From Azophilus sp965221465 (GTDB taxonomy: Bacteria > Pseudomonadota > Gammaproteobacteria > Pseudomonadales > Azotimanducaceae), in the NCBI GenBank assembly GCA_965221465.1, contig OZ244892.1, positions 1,674,001-1,738,000 on the forward strand: a stretch of DNA of 64,000 nt, given 5' to 3'. Numbering within the stretch: the first letter of the stretch is position 1; each line of letters starts with the position of its first letter. The notes beneath the pieces are model-generated. The model worked only from the letters and a program-made list of their open reading frames with translations, had not been told where the DNA came from and searched no databases. The translations under genes and the position numbers were made by a program. Below, one piece after another: positions 26,957-36,661 of this stretch.

Positions 26957-28855
26957 CTAATCCGACAACAGTTCCAGCAGCAAACGGTTGATGCGCCCGA
27001 CATAGGCCGGCACGTCCGACAGCCCGCCTCCCTCGGCCAGCGAAGCGTGTTCGAACAGCACGGTCACCAGGTCGGCGAAACGGTCTTCGTCCGCCTCGTC
27101 ATTCAGGCGCACGACCAGGGGGTGGCCGGCGTTGTACTCGAATATGGGCTTGCTGTCCGGCAGGGACTGGCCGGTGGCCTCCATGATGCGTCGCATCTGG
27201 GCGCCCATGGCAAACTCGCCCAGAACCAGACAGGCAGGCGAATCCGTCAGCCGGTTCGACTTGCGCACGCCTTCGACGCGCTCGCCGAGCACGCCCTCGA
27301 TACGCCCGGTGAGCGGATCGTCGTCGTCCTGCTGCTCGTCGTCGTCCTCGCCGGATTCCTCCTTCGCCTCGCCCGGCATCTTCAGGTCTGCCCGCATGAC
27401 ATCCTGGAACGGCTTGCCGTCGAACTCGTTCAGGTGCGACATGAACCACTCGTCGATGCGGTCGTAGAGCAGCAGCACCTCGATGCCCTTCTCCCGGAAG
27501 GCTTCGAGGTGCGGGCTCGCGGCCGCGTTCGCGTGGGAATCGCCGACCAGGTAGTAGATCGAGTCCTGATCGTCCACCATGCGCCCCGCGTACGCTTCGA
27601 GGCTCAGGTTCCTGGCGTCGCCATCGGTCTTCGTGGAGGCGAAGCGGAAGAGTTTGAGCAGGCGCTCCCGGTTCTCGAAATCCTCGCCGGCCCCTTCCTT
27701 CAGCACTTCGCCGAACTGGTCCCAGAACGCCTGGTAGTCCTCCGGCTCCTTGTCGGCCAGGGTCTCCAGGCGGGACAGCACCCGCTTGGTGAGCGCGGTG
27801 CGGATGCGGGAGACACGCTTGTCCTGCTGCAGAATCTCCCGGGAAATGTTCAGCGGCAACTCGCTGGAATCGACGACGCCCTTCACCCAGCGCAGGTAGA
27901 GCGGCAGGAACTGCTCGGCGTCGTCCATGATGAAAACGCGCTGCACGTAGAGCTTCAGCCCCCGGGGCGCTTCCCGGTTCCACAGGTCGAACGGCGCCCG
28001 GCGCGGCAGGTAGAGCAGGCTCGTGTACTCCAGCTTGCCCTCGACCCGGTTGTGGCTCCAGGCGAGGGGGTCTTCGAAGTCGTGGGAAATGTGCTTGTAG
28101 AACGACTTGTACTCGTCGTCGTCGATCTCGGACCGGGAGCGGGTCCACAGGGCCTTGGCCTCGTTGACGGTCTCGAGTTCCTCGTCCGCGTCGCCGTCTT
28201 CATCGTCGTCCGATGCCACCGCTTCCTTCGGCATGCGTACCGGCACGGCGATGTGATCGGAGTACTTGCGAACGAGACTGCGCAAGCGGAAGGAGTCGGC
28301 GAAATCGAGGGCATCGTCCCTGAGGTGCAGAATGACCGTGGTGCCGCGCCCCGTTTCCGCATCTTCCACCGAGAAGTCGTCCTCGCCGGCAGATACCCAA
28401 CGCGTGCCCTGCTCCGTGCCCGCCCCCCGGGTCAGCACTTCCACCTCGTCGGCGACGATGAAGGCACTGTAGAAGCCGACGCCGAACTGGCCGATCAGCG
28501 ACGCATCCTTCTGTTGATCGCCGGTCAATTGCGAGAGGAACTCGGCCGTGCCCGACTTGGCGATGGTGCCGAGTTGCTCGATCGACTGCTCACGGGTCAT
28601 GCCGATGCCGTTGTCCTCCACCGTCAGGGTCTTCGCGTCCTTGTCGAAGCGGATGGTTATCGCCAACTCCTCGCCGGCGCCGAGCAACTCCGGCTGCGCC
28701 ATGGAACGGAAGCGCAGCTTGTCGATGGCGTCGGAGGCGTTCGAGATCAGTTCGCGAAGGAATATCTCCCGGTTGGAGTACAGGGAGTGGATCATCAGCT
28801 TGAGAAGCTGCCGGGCTTCGGTCTGGAAGCCGTGGGTTTCCGCTTGTGCAGTCAT
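26957..28855 (-). CDS. htpG: HtpG, bacterial Hsp90 chaperone
   Basis: A protein of 632 residues, the normal length. The GHKL ATPase domain shows LISNASDAIDKLRF, VEDNGIGMTREQ and GQFGVGFYSAFIVADEV. The middle domain has the catalytic Arg region LPLNISREILQQDKRV, and an acidic insert (EESGEDDDEQQDDDDP) lies near residue 495. The C-terminal dimerisation domain ends LLLELLSD. It helps fold stress-sensitive clients; in some bacteria HtpG is also needed for CRISPR-Cas stability. A heat-shock-like promoter lies directly upstream. Confidence 0.97.
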   Translation of the reverse strand: MTAQAETHGFQTEARQLLKLMIHSLYSNREIFLRELISNASDAIDKLRFRSMAQPELLGAGEELAITIRFDKDAKTLTVEDNGIGMTREQSIEQLGTIAKSGTAEFLSQLTGDQQKDASLIGQFGVGFYSAFIVADEVEVLTRGAGTEQGTRWVSAGEDDFSVEDAETGRGTTVILHLRDDALDFADSFRLRSLVRKYSDHIAVPVRMPKEAVASDDDEDGDADEELETVNEAKALWTRSRSEIDDDEYKSFYKHISHDFEDPLAWSHNRVEGKLEYTSLLYLPRRAPFDLWNREAPRGLKLYVQRVFIMDDAEQFLPLYLRWVKGVVDSSELPLNISREILQQDKRVSRIRTALTKRVLSRLETLADKEPEDYQAFWDQFGEVLKEGAGEDFENRERLLKLFRFASTKTDGDARNLSLEAYAGRMVDDQDSIYYLVGDSHANAAASPHLEAFREKGIEVLLLYDRIDEWFMSHLNEFDGKPFQDVMRADLKMPGEAKEESGEDDDEQQDDDDPLTGRIEGVLGERVEGVRKSNRLTDSPACLVLGEFAMGAQMRRIMEATGQSLPDSKPIFEYNAGHPLVVRLNDEADEDRFADLVTVLFEHASLAEGGGLSDVPAYVGRINRLLLELLSD

Positions 28856-28900
28856 GGATGCCGACCTTCCTGGAATCGCGCCGAGAATGAATTCGCCCTA

Positions 28901-28930
28901 TAAAATGAGGCTGCGCCGGCGGAATTCAAG
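28901..28930 (-). promoter_or_regulatory. Sigma-32-like heat-shock promoter of htpG
   Basis: On the minus strand CTTGAA (28930-28925) is followed after 14 bases by CCTCATTTTA (28910-28901), close to the sigma-32 consensus CTTGAAA-N11-16-CCCCATNT. The -35 element overlaps the sucD stop codon. It implies an htpG leader of about 40 nt, which makes functional sense. Confidence 0.65.
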
Positions 28931-29801
28931 CCCAGCCGGTGACCTCGGCAAGGGCATCGCCGATTCCGGCCAGACTGCGGACGGTTTTCACTCCCGCACG
29001 TTCGAGCGCCTCGAACTTTTCCGCCGCCGTTCCCTTTCCGCCGGCAACGATGGCGCCGGCGTGGCCCATGCGCTTGCCCGGCGGCGCGGTGACACCGGCG
29101 ATGTATGCGACCACCGGTTTGGTGACGTGCTCGTGGATGAAGGCCGCTGCCTCCTCTTCCGCCGAACCGCCGATTTCCCCGACCATGACGATGGCTTCCG
29201 TTTCCGGGTCGTCCTGGAAGAGCGCCAGGATGTCGGTGAACTGGCTGCCCGGAATGGGGTCGCCGCCGATGCCCACACAGGTGCTCTGACCGAAGCCTCG
29301 GTCCGTGGTCTGCTTTACAGCCTCGTAGGTGAGGGTGCCGGAACGGGAAACGATGCCGACCTTGCCGGGCCGGTGGATCTCGCCCGGCATGATGCCGATC
29401 TTGCATTCCCCGGGGGTGATCACGCCCGGGCAGTTCGGGCCGACGAGCCGCGCATCGGTCAGATCGAGCCTTGCCTTGACGCCAAGCATGTCGAGGGTCG
29501 GCACCCCTTCGGTGATGCAGACGATCAGTTCGATGCCCGCATCGAGTGCCTCGAGAATGGAATCCTTGCAGAACGGCGCCGGCACGTAGATCACCGATGC
29601 CGTCGCACCGGTCGCATTCACCGCCGCCTCGACGGTGTCGAATACGGGCCGTTCGAGGTGAGTGGTGCCGCCCTTCCCCGGCGTGACGCCGCCGACGAGT
29701 TGCGTGCCGTAGGCGATCGCCTGTTCGCTGTGCAGGGTGCCCTGGGAGCCCGTGAACCCCTGGCAGATGACCCGGGTTTGGCTATCGACGAGTATGCTCA
29801 T
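28926..29801 (-). CDS. sucD: Succinyl-CoA synthetase, alpha subunit
   Basis: A protein of 291 residues that with SucC converts succinyl-CoA to succinate with formation of ATP or GTP. The CoA-binding Rossmann loop GFTGSQGTLHSEQA, the GTPGKGGTTH-like VTPGKGGTTH segment and the phosphohistidine in GHAGAIVAGGKGTA are present. Its ATG overlaps the sucC stop by four bases, giving coupled synthesis of the two subunits. It is the last gene of the sdh-suc cluster. Confidence 0.97.
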   Translation of the reverse strand: MSILVDSQTRVICQGFTGSQGTLHSEQAIAYGTQLVGGVTPGKGGTTHLERPVFDTVEAAVNATGATASVIYVPAPFCKDSILEALDAGIELIVCITEGVPTLDMLGVKARLDLTDARLVGPNCPGVITPGECKIGIMPGEIHRPGKVGIVSRSGTLTYEAVKQTTDRGFGQSTCVGIGGDPIPGSQFTDILALFQDDPETEAIVMVGEIGGSAEEEAAAFIHEHVTKPVVAYIAGVTAPPGKRMGHAGAIVAGGKGTAAEKFEALERAGVKTVRSLAGIGDALAEVTGWA

Positions 29802-30967
29802 GAGGCGCCCCCGGCCGCGTCGATGGACTTGCGCGCCGCCTCCTCGAGCGATGCCGCGGCGATGATGTTAAGCCCGCTTGCGGTCAGTAGCTCGCGGCCC
29901 CGTGCCGCACTGTTGCCCTCGAAGCGGACGATGACGGGCACCGATACGCCCACCTCCCTGACGGCGCCGACGATGCCCTCGGCGATGACGGCGCAACTGA
30001 CGATGCCGCCGAAGATGTTGATCAGCACCGCCTGCACGGCCGTGTCCGAGAGGATGATCTTGAATGCCTCCGACACCGCTTCCCGGGTGGCGCCACCCCC
30101 CACATCGAGAAAATTGGCCGGATTGCCGCCGTACACCTTGACCAGGTCCATGGTGCCCATGGCCAGGCCCGCGCCGTTCACCATGCAGCCGATGTTGCCG
30201 TCGAGCGCCACGTAGTTGAGGCCGAATTCTGCTGCCCGGGCTTCCCGCTCGTCCTCCTGGGTAGGGTCGCGCAGGCCCGCGAGCCGCTGCTGCCGGTGCA
30301 GGGCATTGCCGTCGATGTTCATCTTGGCGTCGAGGCAATGCACCCGGCCTTCGGTGGTCACCACCAGCGGGTTGATCTCCAAGAGCGAGCAGTCCAGTTC
30401 CCGGAACAGCCTCGCCAGGCGCATGAATATGTCGGTGAATTCCCTGACCTGATTTCCCGACAGACCCAGACGGAAGGCAAGAGCCCTGCCCTGGTACGGC
30501 TGCGGCCCCACATAGGGGTCGATGGCTTCCCGCAGGATTTTCTCCGGGGATTCTTCGGCCACTTTCTCGATCTCGACGCCGCCTTCCGTGGAGGCCATGA
30601 AGACGATGCGCCGGCTGCTGCGGTCGATGACGGCGCCGAGGTAAAGCTCGCGCTCGATGCCGACGCATTGCTCCACGTAGATGCTGCCCACCGGTTGCCC
30701 TTCGGCATCGGTCTGGGCCGTAACCAGCCTGTTGCCGAGCCACTGCTCGGCGAAGGCCCGCACCTCGTCCGGCGACCCGGCCACCGTGACCCCGCCGGCC
30801 TTGCCGCGGCCACCCGCATGCACCTGCACTTTCACGGCCCAGCGGCTGCCACCGATTTCCTTTGCCGCGGCCACAGCGGCATCGGCGCTATCGGCGGCAA
30901 CGCCGGGAGAGACAGGCAGGCCGTACTCGGCAAACAGGCTCTTTGCCTGGTACTCGTGCAAATTCAT
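29798..30967 (-). CDS. sucC: Succinyl-CoA synthetase, beta subunit
   Basis: A protein of 389 residues starting MNLHEYQAKSLFAEYGLP, the canonical beginning; the upstream in-frame ATG at 30988 is rejected for that reason. The ATP-grasp fold shows KVQVHAGGRGKAGGV, CSLLEINPLVVT and LDAKMNIDGNALHR, and the C-terminal lobe has LINIFGGIVSCAVIAEG. It is followed with a 4-bp overlap by sucD. About 165 bp separate it from lpdA upstream. Confidence 0.97.
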   Translation of the reverse strand: MNLHEYQAKSLFAEYGLPVSPGVAADSADAAVAAAKEIGGSRWAVKVQVHAGGRGKAGGVTVAGSPDEVRAFAEQWLGNRLVTAQTDAEGQPVGSIYVEQCVGIERELYLGAVIDRSSRRIVFMASTEGGVEIEKVAEESPEKILREAIDPYVGPQPYQGRALAFRLGLSGNQVREFTDIFMRLARLFRELDCSLLEINPLVVTTEGRVHCLDAKMNIDGNALHRQQRLAGLRDPTQEDEREARAAEFGLNYVALDGNIGCMVNGAGLAMGTMDLVKVYGGNPANFLDVGGGATREAVSEAFKIILSDTAVQAVLINIFGGIVSCAVIAEGIVGAVREVGVSVPVIVRFEGNSAARGRELLTASGLNIIAAASLEEAARKSIDAAGGAS

Positions 30968-31133
30968 CCGGCTGTCCCTCCTGGGCACCGCTTCAGGTCA
31001 AGTGGCCTGTACCGGCGCCGGGGTCGATTGGCCGCCGGTGAGCCCAGGAAGTACGCACTTCGAGCGCGAGCGCGTGCGAACGGCCTTCGCATTGCACCCG
31101 AAACCCGTCCGGCCGGGCTGAGGAATCGCACCG

Positions 31134-32573
31134 TCAAGCCCGTTTCCTGCGGTTGACCATGTGGATGGCATGCCCGGCGACGCCGAGCGCTGCTTCGTGC
31201 ACCGCCTCCGAGAGTGTGGGGTGGGCGAACATCGTCAGGCCGAGGTCTTCGGCGCTGGCATCGAACTCCATGGCAATGACGGCCTGGGCAACGAGTTCCG
31301 ATGCCTGCGGCCCGAAAATGTGCACGCCCAGTATGCGGTCGGTTTCAGCATCGGCGAGCATCTTGACGACCCCCACCGCATCGTTGGCCGCCAGCGCCCG
31401 ACCGCTGGCCGCGAATGGAAATGCGCCGGCACTGAAGTCGGTGCCCGCCTCCTTCAGTTGCTGTTCGGTCTTGCCCACCCAGGCGATTTCCGGGTGGGTG
31501 TAGATGACGTTGGGCACGGTATCGTAATTCACCAGCGGCTTGTTTCCGGCGATGCGTTCGACCGCCATCACGCCCTCTTCCGAGCCCTTGTGGGCAAGCA
31601 TGGGGCCGCGCACGCAGTCGCCGACGGCGTAGACGTTCGGGACGCTGGTGGCGCAGAGTTCGTCGACGCTGACAAAACCGTTGGCATCCACGGCCACGCC
31701 GCTGCCGGGGTCGAGCAGGCCCTCGGTACAGGGTTTGCGACCGACAGCGACGATGACCTTGTCGACCTCGATGGATTGCAGACCGGCAGAATCCTCGTAA
31801 TCGACCCGAACGCCGCTCTCACCCGCTTCCGACCCGGTAACAAGAGCCCCGAGCCGAATGTCGAGGCCCTGGCCGCCCAGCACCTTCAGGGCGTCCCGAG
31901 CAATGCGCGCATCGGCCATGGGGAGGAAATCCGGCAGGGCTTCGAGGATGACGACCTCCGCTCCCAGGCGAGCCCAGACGCTGCCGAGTTCCAGGCCGAT
32001 GACACCGGCGCCGATCACTCCGAGCCGGCGGGGCACTTCCTGGAATTCCAGGGCGCCGGTGGAGTCGACGATCGACTCGCCGTCCACCGGTGTGGGGGGT
32101 ATCTCCGCGGGCACCGAGCCCGGAGCGAGCACCACATGCCCGGCCTCGAGTGTTCGTACCTGACCGTCGTGGCCGGTGCATTCCACCCGCCGTCCGGGCA
32201 ACAGCCGGCCGACACCCGCCAGCCCCGTGACGCCATTGCCCTTGAAGAGCGCGGCAATTCCTCCGGTCAGGCCGGCGACCACCTCGTCCTTCCTGCGCAT
32301 CATCTTCGTGACATCGACGGTTACGCCCTTGACGGCGATGCCGACCTCACCGAGGTGCTGATTGGCTTCCACATACTTGTGGGAGGCATCGAGCAGCGCT
32401 TTCGACGGGATGCAACCCCAATTGAGGCAGGTGCCTCCGAATACCGGCTTGCCGTCCTTGCCGAGCGACTTGTCGATGCACGCCACGGACATTCCCAACT
32501 GGGCAGCGCGAATCGCCGCGGCATAACCGGCCGGGCCGCCGCCGATGACGACGACGTCGAACTGATCGTTCAT
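31134..32573 (-). CDS. lpdA: Dihydrolipoyl dehydrogenase (E3)
   Basis: A protein of 479 residues, the flavoprotein that reoxidises dihydrolipoamide in the 2-oxoglutarate dehydrogenase complex. It has the FAD loop VVVIGGGPAGYAAAIRAAQL, the redox disulfide in GGTCLNWGCIPSKALL, the NAD loop GVIGAGVIGLELGSVW and the C-terminal catalytic His-Glu in FAHPTLSEAVHEAAL. It lies 14 bp after sucB, so this E3 most likely serves the OGDH complex. An upstream in-frame extension overlaps sucB and is not used. Confidence 0.97.
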   Translation of the reverse strand: MNDQFDVVVIGGGPAGYAAAIRAAQLGMSVACIDKSLGKDGKPVFGGTCLNWGCIPSKALLDASHKYVEANQHLGEVGIAVKGVTVDVTKMMRRKDEVVAGLTGGIAALFKGNGVTGLAGVGRLLPGRRVECTGHDGQVRTLEAGHVVLAPGSVPAEIPPTPVDGESIVDSTGALEFQEVPRRLGVIGAGVIGLELGSVWARLGAEVVILEALPDFLPMADARIARDALKVLGGQGLDIRLGALVTGSEAGESGVRVDYEDSAGLQSIEVDKVIVAVGRKPCTEGLLDPGSGVAVDANGFVSVDELCATSVPNVYAVGDCVRGPMLAHKGSEEGVMAVERIAGNKPLVNYDTVPNVIYTHPEIAWVGKTEQQLKEAGTDFSAGAFPFAASGRALAANDAVGVVKMLADAETDRILGVHIFGPQASELVAQAVIAMEFDASAEDLGLTMFAHPTLSEAVHEAALGVAGHAIHMVNRRKRA

Positions 32574-32587
32574 GGTCTCGAGCCTCT

Positions 32588-33796
32588 CTACAATTCCAGC
32601 AGAATTCTCGCGGGATCCTCCAGCAGCCCCTTGATGGCGACCAGGAACCGCACCGCGTCTCTGCCGTCGATGAGACGGTGATCGTAGGAGAGCGCCAGGT
32701 ACATCATGGGCCGAACGACGATTTCGCCATCGAGCACCACCGGCCGTTCCTGGATCTTGTGCATGCCCAGTATGCCGGTCTGCGGCGGGTTGAGTATGGG
32801 GGTCGAAAGCAGCGAGCCGAAGATGCCGCCATTGGTGATCGTGAACGTACCGCCCGTCATCTCTTCGATGGTGAGTTTTCCCGTGCTCGCCTTCTCGCCG
32901 TAATCGTTGATCTGGTCTTCGATCTGCGCCATGCCGAGCGCATCCGCATCGCGCACCACCGGCACCACCAGGCCCCGATCGGTGCTCACCGCAACGCCGA
33001 TGTCGTAATAGCCGTGATAGACGATGTCGTCGCCGTCGATGGAGGCGTTCACCGCGGGAAATCGCTTCAGCGCCTCCACCGAGGCACGCACGAAGAACGA
33101 CATGAAGCCGAGACGCGTGCCGTTGTGCCGCGCCCGAAACTCGTCCTGGTACTTGCGCCGGAGCGCCATCACCGGCGACATGTCCACTTCGTTGAACGTG
33201 GTGAGCATGGCGGCGTTCTGCTGGGCCGCCACCAGGCGCCGGGCGATGCTCGCGCGCAGCCGGGTCATGGGCACACGGCGCTCCACCCGCTCGGCTACGC
33301 CCTCCGGGTCGAATTCCGGCGCCAGCGACGGCGTCTCGCGCTCGGCGGCTCTGGCCGGCACTGCCGGCGGCGGCGTCGGCCGTTCCTCCACCACGTATTG
33401 CGCCACATCGTCCTTGGTGATGCGGCCGTCGCGGCCGGTACCCTGCACCCGGGCAATGTCGAGGCCCTGCTCTTCCGCGAGCTTGCGCGCCGCCGGGCTC
33501 GCGCTGACCGGTTCGGCAGCGGGCGGGGCGGTGTCTGGCGCCGGTGCTTCCGGTGTGGTCACCTCTCCGGGTTCGAAGGTCGCCAGCAATTCCTCGCTGG
33601 CAACCACATCGCCTTCCTGCTTGACGACGCGGGAGAGCTTGCCGTCTGCCGGCGCCACCACTTCGAGAACCACCTTGTCGGTCTCGATATCCACGAGCAG
33701 GTCGTCGCGCCGGACCGCCGCGCCGGGCGCCTTGTGCCAGACGGCCACGGTGCCTTCTGTGATCGATTCCGGGAAGGTGGGTGCCTTGATATCCAT
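32588..33796 (-). CDS. sucB: 2-Oxoglutarate dehydrogenase E2, dihydrolipoyl succinyltransferase
   Basis: A protein of 402 residues beginning MDIKAPTFPESITEGTVAVW. One lipoyl domain is present (lipoylated Lys in DIETDKVVLEV). The E3-binding domain contains SPAARKLAEEQGLDIARV and GRDGRITKDDV, and the acyltransferase domain ends with the catalytic motif LSYDHRLIDGRDAVRFL. Only 5 bp separate it from sucA. It forms the core of the OGDH complex. Confidence 0.97.
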   Translation of the reverse strand: MDIKAPTFPESITEGTVAVWHKAPGAAVRRDDLLVDIETDKVVLEVVAPADGKLSRVVKQEGDVVASEELLATFEPGEVTTPEAPAPDTAPPAAEPVSASPAARKLAEEQGLDIARVQGTGRDGRITKDDVAQYVVEERPTPPPAVPARAAERETPSLAPEFDPEGVAERVERRVPMTRLRASIARRLVAAQQNAAMLTTFNEVDMSPVMALRRKYQDEFRARHNGTRLGFMSFFVRASVEALKRFPAVNASIDGDDIVYHGYYDIGVAVSTDRGLVVPVVRDADALGMAQIEDQINDYGEKASTGKLTIEEMTGGTFTITNGGIFGSLLSTPILNPPQTGILGMHKIQERPVVLDGEIVVRPMMYLALSYDHRLIDGRDAVRFLVAIKGLLEDPARILLEL

Positions 33797-33801
33797 TGCC
33801 G

Positions 33802-36645
33802 TTATCCGAAGAGGGCGTTTCTGACCAGGCGCTGTTGCCATTCGATGTGCATCTGCATGTAGCCACCCGCAGTCGCCGCGAAGGAGTCTCTACCCGCATA
33901 CTCCAGGTCGGGGGCTGCGTCCAGAGCGGCAAGCACCTGTCGCAACTTGTGCTGAGTCTGATACCAGGCGCCCTGATTCATGGGCTCTTCCTGGCACCAG
34001 ACCAGCCGGCGGACGCGTTTGTAGGGCGAGATTGCCCGAACCAGATCCTCCCGAGGATACGGGTACAACTGCTCGATGCGCAGGATCGCCACGCTGTCCG
34101 CATCCGCTTCGCGCCGGGCTTCGAGCAAATCGTAGTACACCTTGCCGCTGCACAGCACGATCCGGTCGACACCTTTGTGGTCGATGTCGTCGATTTCACC
34201 GAGCACGGTCTGGAAGGCGCCGTCGTGGAGTTCCTCGAGCGTCGAGACCGCCTGCTTGTGCCTGAGCAGGCTTTTCGGCGTCAGCGCCACCAGCGGTTTG
34301 CGCAGCGGCCGGATGATCTGGCGGCGCAGCATGTGGAATACCTGGGCCGGGGTGGTGGGCATGCACACCTGCATGTTGTGTTCAGCAGACAGCTGCAGAT
34401 AGCGTTCGAGGCGCGCCGAGGAGTGTTCCGGGCCGGCGCCCTCGTAGCCGTGGGGAAGCAGCATCGTCAGGCCGCAGAGCCGCGCCCATTTCACCTCCCC
34501 GGAAGAGACGAACTGATCGATCACCACCTGGGCGCCGTTGGCGAAATCGCCGAACTGGGCTTCCCAGACGACCAGGTCCCTGGGGGTCGTGGTCGCATAG
34601 CCGTATTCGAAGGCGAGCACCGCTTCCTCGGAAAGCAGCGAGTCGTAGATGTCGAAGTTGGCGGTCTCGGACAGGTGATTGAGCGGAATATAACGCTTGC
34701 CGTCGACCTGGTTGTAAAGGCAGGCGTGACGGTGCGAAAACGTGCCCACGCCGACATCCTGCCCCGTCAGTCGCACGCCATGGCCTTCGTCGACCAGCGT
34801 ACCGTACGCCATGGTCTCGGCGTAGCCCCAGTTCACCGGGATTTCGCCGGCGGTCATTGCGGCACGTTCGTCCATCGTCTTCTTGACCTGGCGCTGCAAC
34901 TCGAAGCCGTCCGGAACCCTGCCCAGCCGCTCGGCGATTTCGATGAACCGCTGCCTCGGCACCCTGGTGTCCGCGGCTTCCGTCCATGCGTGCCCGAGAT
35001 ACGGCCGCCAGTCGACGAACAGGCTCTCGTCCGGCTCGTGGACGATGGAAAGCGCCACATGGCCGCCGCCTTCCAGGGTATTCCGGTATCGCTCCGCCAT
35101 CTCCACGGCCTGATTGGGGCTCACCACCTGCTCTTCGACCAGCTTCCGGGCATAGCGTTCCCGGGTGGTCGGCAGCGCCCTGATGCGCTTGTACATCAGG
35201 GGTTGGGTCTTCATGGGCTCCTCGGCCTCGTTGTGCCCACGGCGGCGATAGCAGACCAGGTCGATGACCACATCCTTGCGGAAATACATGCGGTAGTCGG
35301 CCGCCAACTGGGTGACGAAGATGACCGCCTCCGGGTCGTCGCCGTTGACGTGGAAGATGGGCGCCTGGACCATCTTGGCGATCTCGGTGCAGTACTCGGT
35401 GGAGCGGGCATCGTCCTGGCGGTGCGTGGTGAAGCCGATCTGATTGTTGAGGATGATGTGCACCGTGCCCCCGGTCTTGAAACCCCGGGTCTGGGACATC
35501 TGCAGCGTCTCCATCACCACGCCCTGGCCGGCGAAGGCCGCATCGCCGTGGATCACGATCGGCGCCACGAGGTTGCCGCCATAGTCGCGTCGGCGATCCT
35601 GCCGGGCGCGCACGGAACCCGCCACGACCGGGCCGACGATTTCCAGATGCGATGGATTGAAGGCCAGCGCCAGGTGCATCTCGCCGCCCGGCGTCATGAT
35701 GTTGGTGGAGAAGCCCTGGTGGTACTTGACGTCGCCGGAAGCCAGGGTGTCGTCCACCTTGCCGTCGAACTCGCTGAAGAGATCCCATGGGTCCTTGCCG
35801 AGGACGTTGACCAGCACGTTCAGGCGGCCCCGGTGCGCCATGCCGACAACGGTCTCGAGCACATCGTGGGAACCGAGCCGCTGCAGCAGTTCGTGCAGGC
35901 AGGGTATGAGCGACTCGCTGCCTTCGAGGCCGAAACGCTTGGTGCCCGGCCAGCGGCCGTGCAGGTACTTTTCGAGACCCTCGGCCGCCGTCAGGCGTTC
36001 CAGGATGCGACGCTTCTCGGCGGCGGTTAACGGCGGCTGTGCACGCTCCCGTTCCAGGCGCTGCTGCACCCAGATCTGTTCGTCCGCCTGCACGATGTGC
36101 ATGTACTCGGCGCCGATGCTGCCGCAGTAGGTCATCTCCAGGGTCTCGACGATCTCCCGCAGCTTGGCCTTGCCGTCGTGATAACCGAGCGAGCCGGTGT
36201 CGAAGATCTCCTCGAGTTCCGCCACTGACAAGCCGTGATAGGCGAGGTCGAGCACGGGCATTTCCGGGCGTTCCATCAAGCCCAACGGGTCGATGTTCGC
36301 CTTCTTGTGGCCGCGATGCCGGTAAGCGGAGATCAGGTCGCCGACGCGCATCTGCTTGCGTTCGTGCTCGCTTTCCACCGCCGCGCTCTGCCGCTCGGGG
36401 CGCGCTTTCAGGCGGTTTCTGCCGATGCGCTCGAAATGCTGCACGATGCCGCTGTGGGGCACCTCGGTGGGCGGGTCGCCGTTACCCGCCTCGAGTGGCG
36501 GCAGATGGCCGAAGTAGCGCTCCCACTCCGGAGGCAGTTCCGCGCCGCCGGTCAGGTATTCCTCGTACATCGCCTCGATATAGGCCGCATTGGCGCCCGC
36601 CAGGTGCGAACTGCGGCGCATGCGTTCGAGTTCGGAATGAGCCAC
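33802..36645 (-). CDS. sucA: 2-Oxoglutarate dehydrogenase E1
   Basis: A protein of 947 residues, the thiamine-diphosphate-dependent decarboxylase of the OGDH complex. Landmarks are the N-terminal ANAAYIEAMYEEYL helix, which recruits E2 in proteobacterial enzymes, GMAHRGRLNVLVNVLGK, the ThDP loop GDAAFAGQGVVMETLQMS and the C-terminal LPHGYEGAGPEHSSARLER. The length and start are normal for the family. It starts 16 bp after sdhB ends, so sdh and suc genes form a continuous cluster, as in many gammaproteobacteria. Confidence 0.97.
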   Translation of the reverse strand: MAHSELERMRRSSHLAGANAAYIEAMYEEYLTGGAELPPEWERYFGHLPPLEAGNGDPPTEVPHSGIVQHFERIGRNRLKARPERQSAAVESEHERKQMRVGDLISAYRHRGHKKANIDPLGLMERPEMPVLDLAYHGLSVAELEEIFDTGSLGYHDGKAKLREIVETLEMTYCGSIGAEYMHIVQADEQIWVQQRLERERAQPPLTAAEKRRILERLTAAEGLEKYLHGRWPGTKRFGLEGSESLIPCLHELLQRLGSHDVLETVVGMAHRGRLNVLVNVLGKDPWDLFSEFDGKVDDTLASGDVKYHQGFSTNIMTPGGEMHLALAFNPSHLEIVGPVVAGSVRARQDRRRDYGGNLVAPIVIHGDAAFAGQGVVMETLQMSQTRGFKTGGTVHIILNNQIGFTTHRQDDARSTEYCTEIAKMVQAPIFHVNGDDPEAVIFVTQLAADYRMYFRKDVVIDLVCYRRRGHNEAEEPMKTQPLMYKRIRALPTTRERYARKLVEEQVVSPNQAVEMAERYRNTLEGGGHVALSIVHEPDESLFVDWRPYLGHAWTEAADTRVPRQRFIEIAERLGRVPDGFELQRQVKKTMDERAAMTAGEIPVNWGYAETMAYGTLVDEGHGVRLTGQDVGVGTFSHRHACLYNQVDGKRYIPLNHLSETANFDIYDSLLSEEAVLAFEYGYATTTPRDLVVWEAQFGDFANGAQVVIDQFVSSGEVKWARLCGLTMLLPHGYEGAGPEHSSARLERYLQLSAEHNMQVCMPTTPAQVFHMLRRQIIRPLRKPLVALTPKSLLRHKQAVSTLEELHDGAFQTVLGEIDDIDHKGVDRIVLCSGKVYYDLLEARREADADSVAILRIEQLYPYPREDLVRAISPYKRVRRLVWCQEEPMNQGAWYQTQHKLRQVLAALDAAPDLEYAGRDSFAATAGGYMQMHIEWQQRLVRNALFG

Positions 36646-36661
36646 GGGCGAACTCGGCTGC

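Noticed and set aside
33796..36030. Long plus-strand open frame opposite sucA
   Set aside because: It is antisense to a clearly conserved 2-oxoglutarate dehydrogenase. High GC content produces long shadow frames. Similar shadows opposite sdhA, gltA, lpdA, htpG, selA/selB and the CocE gene were also dropped.
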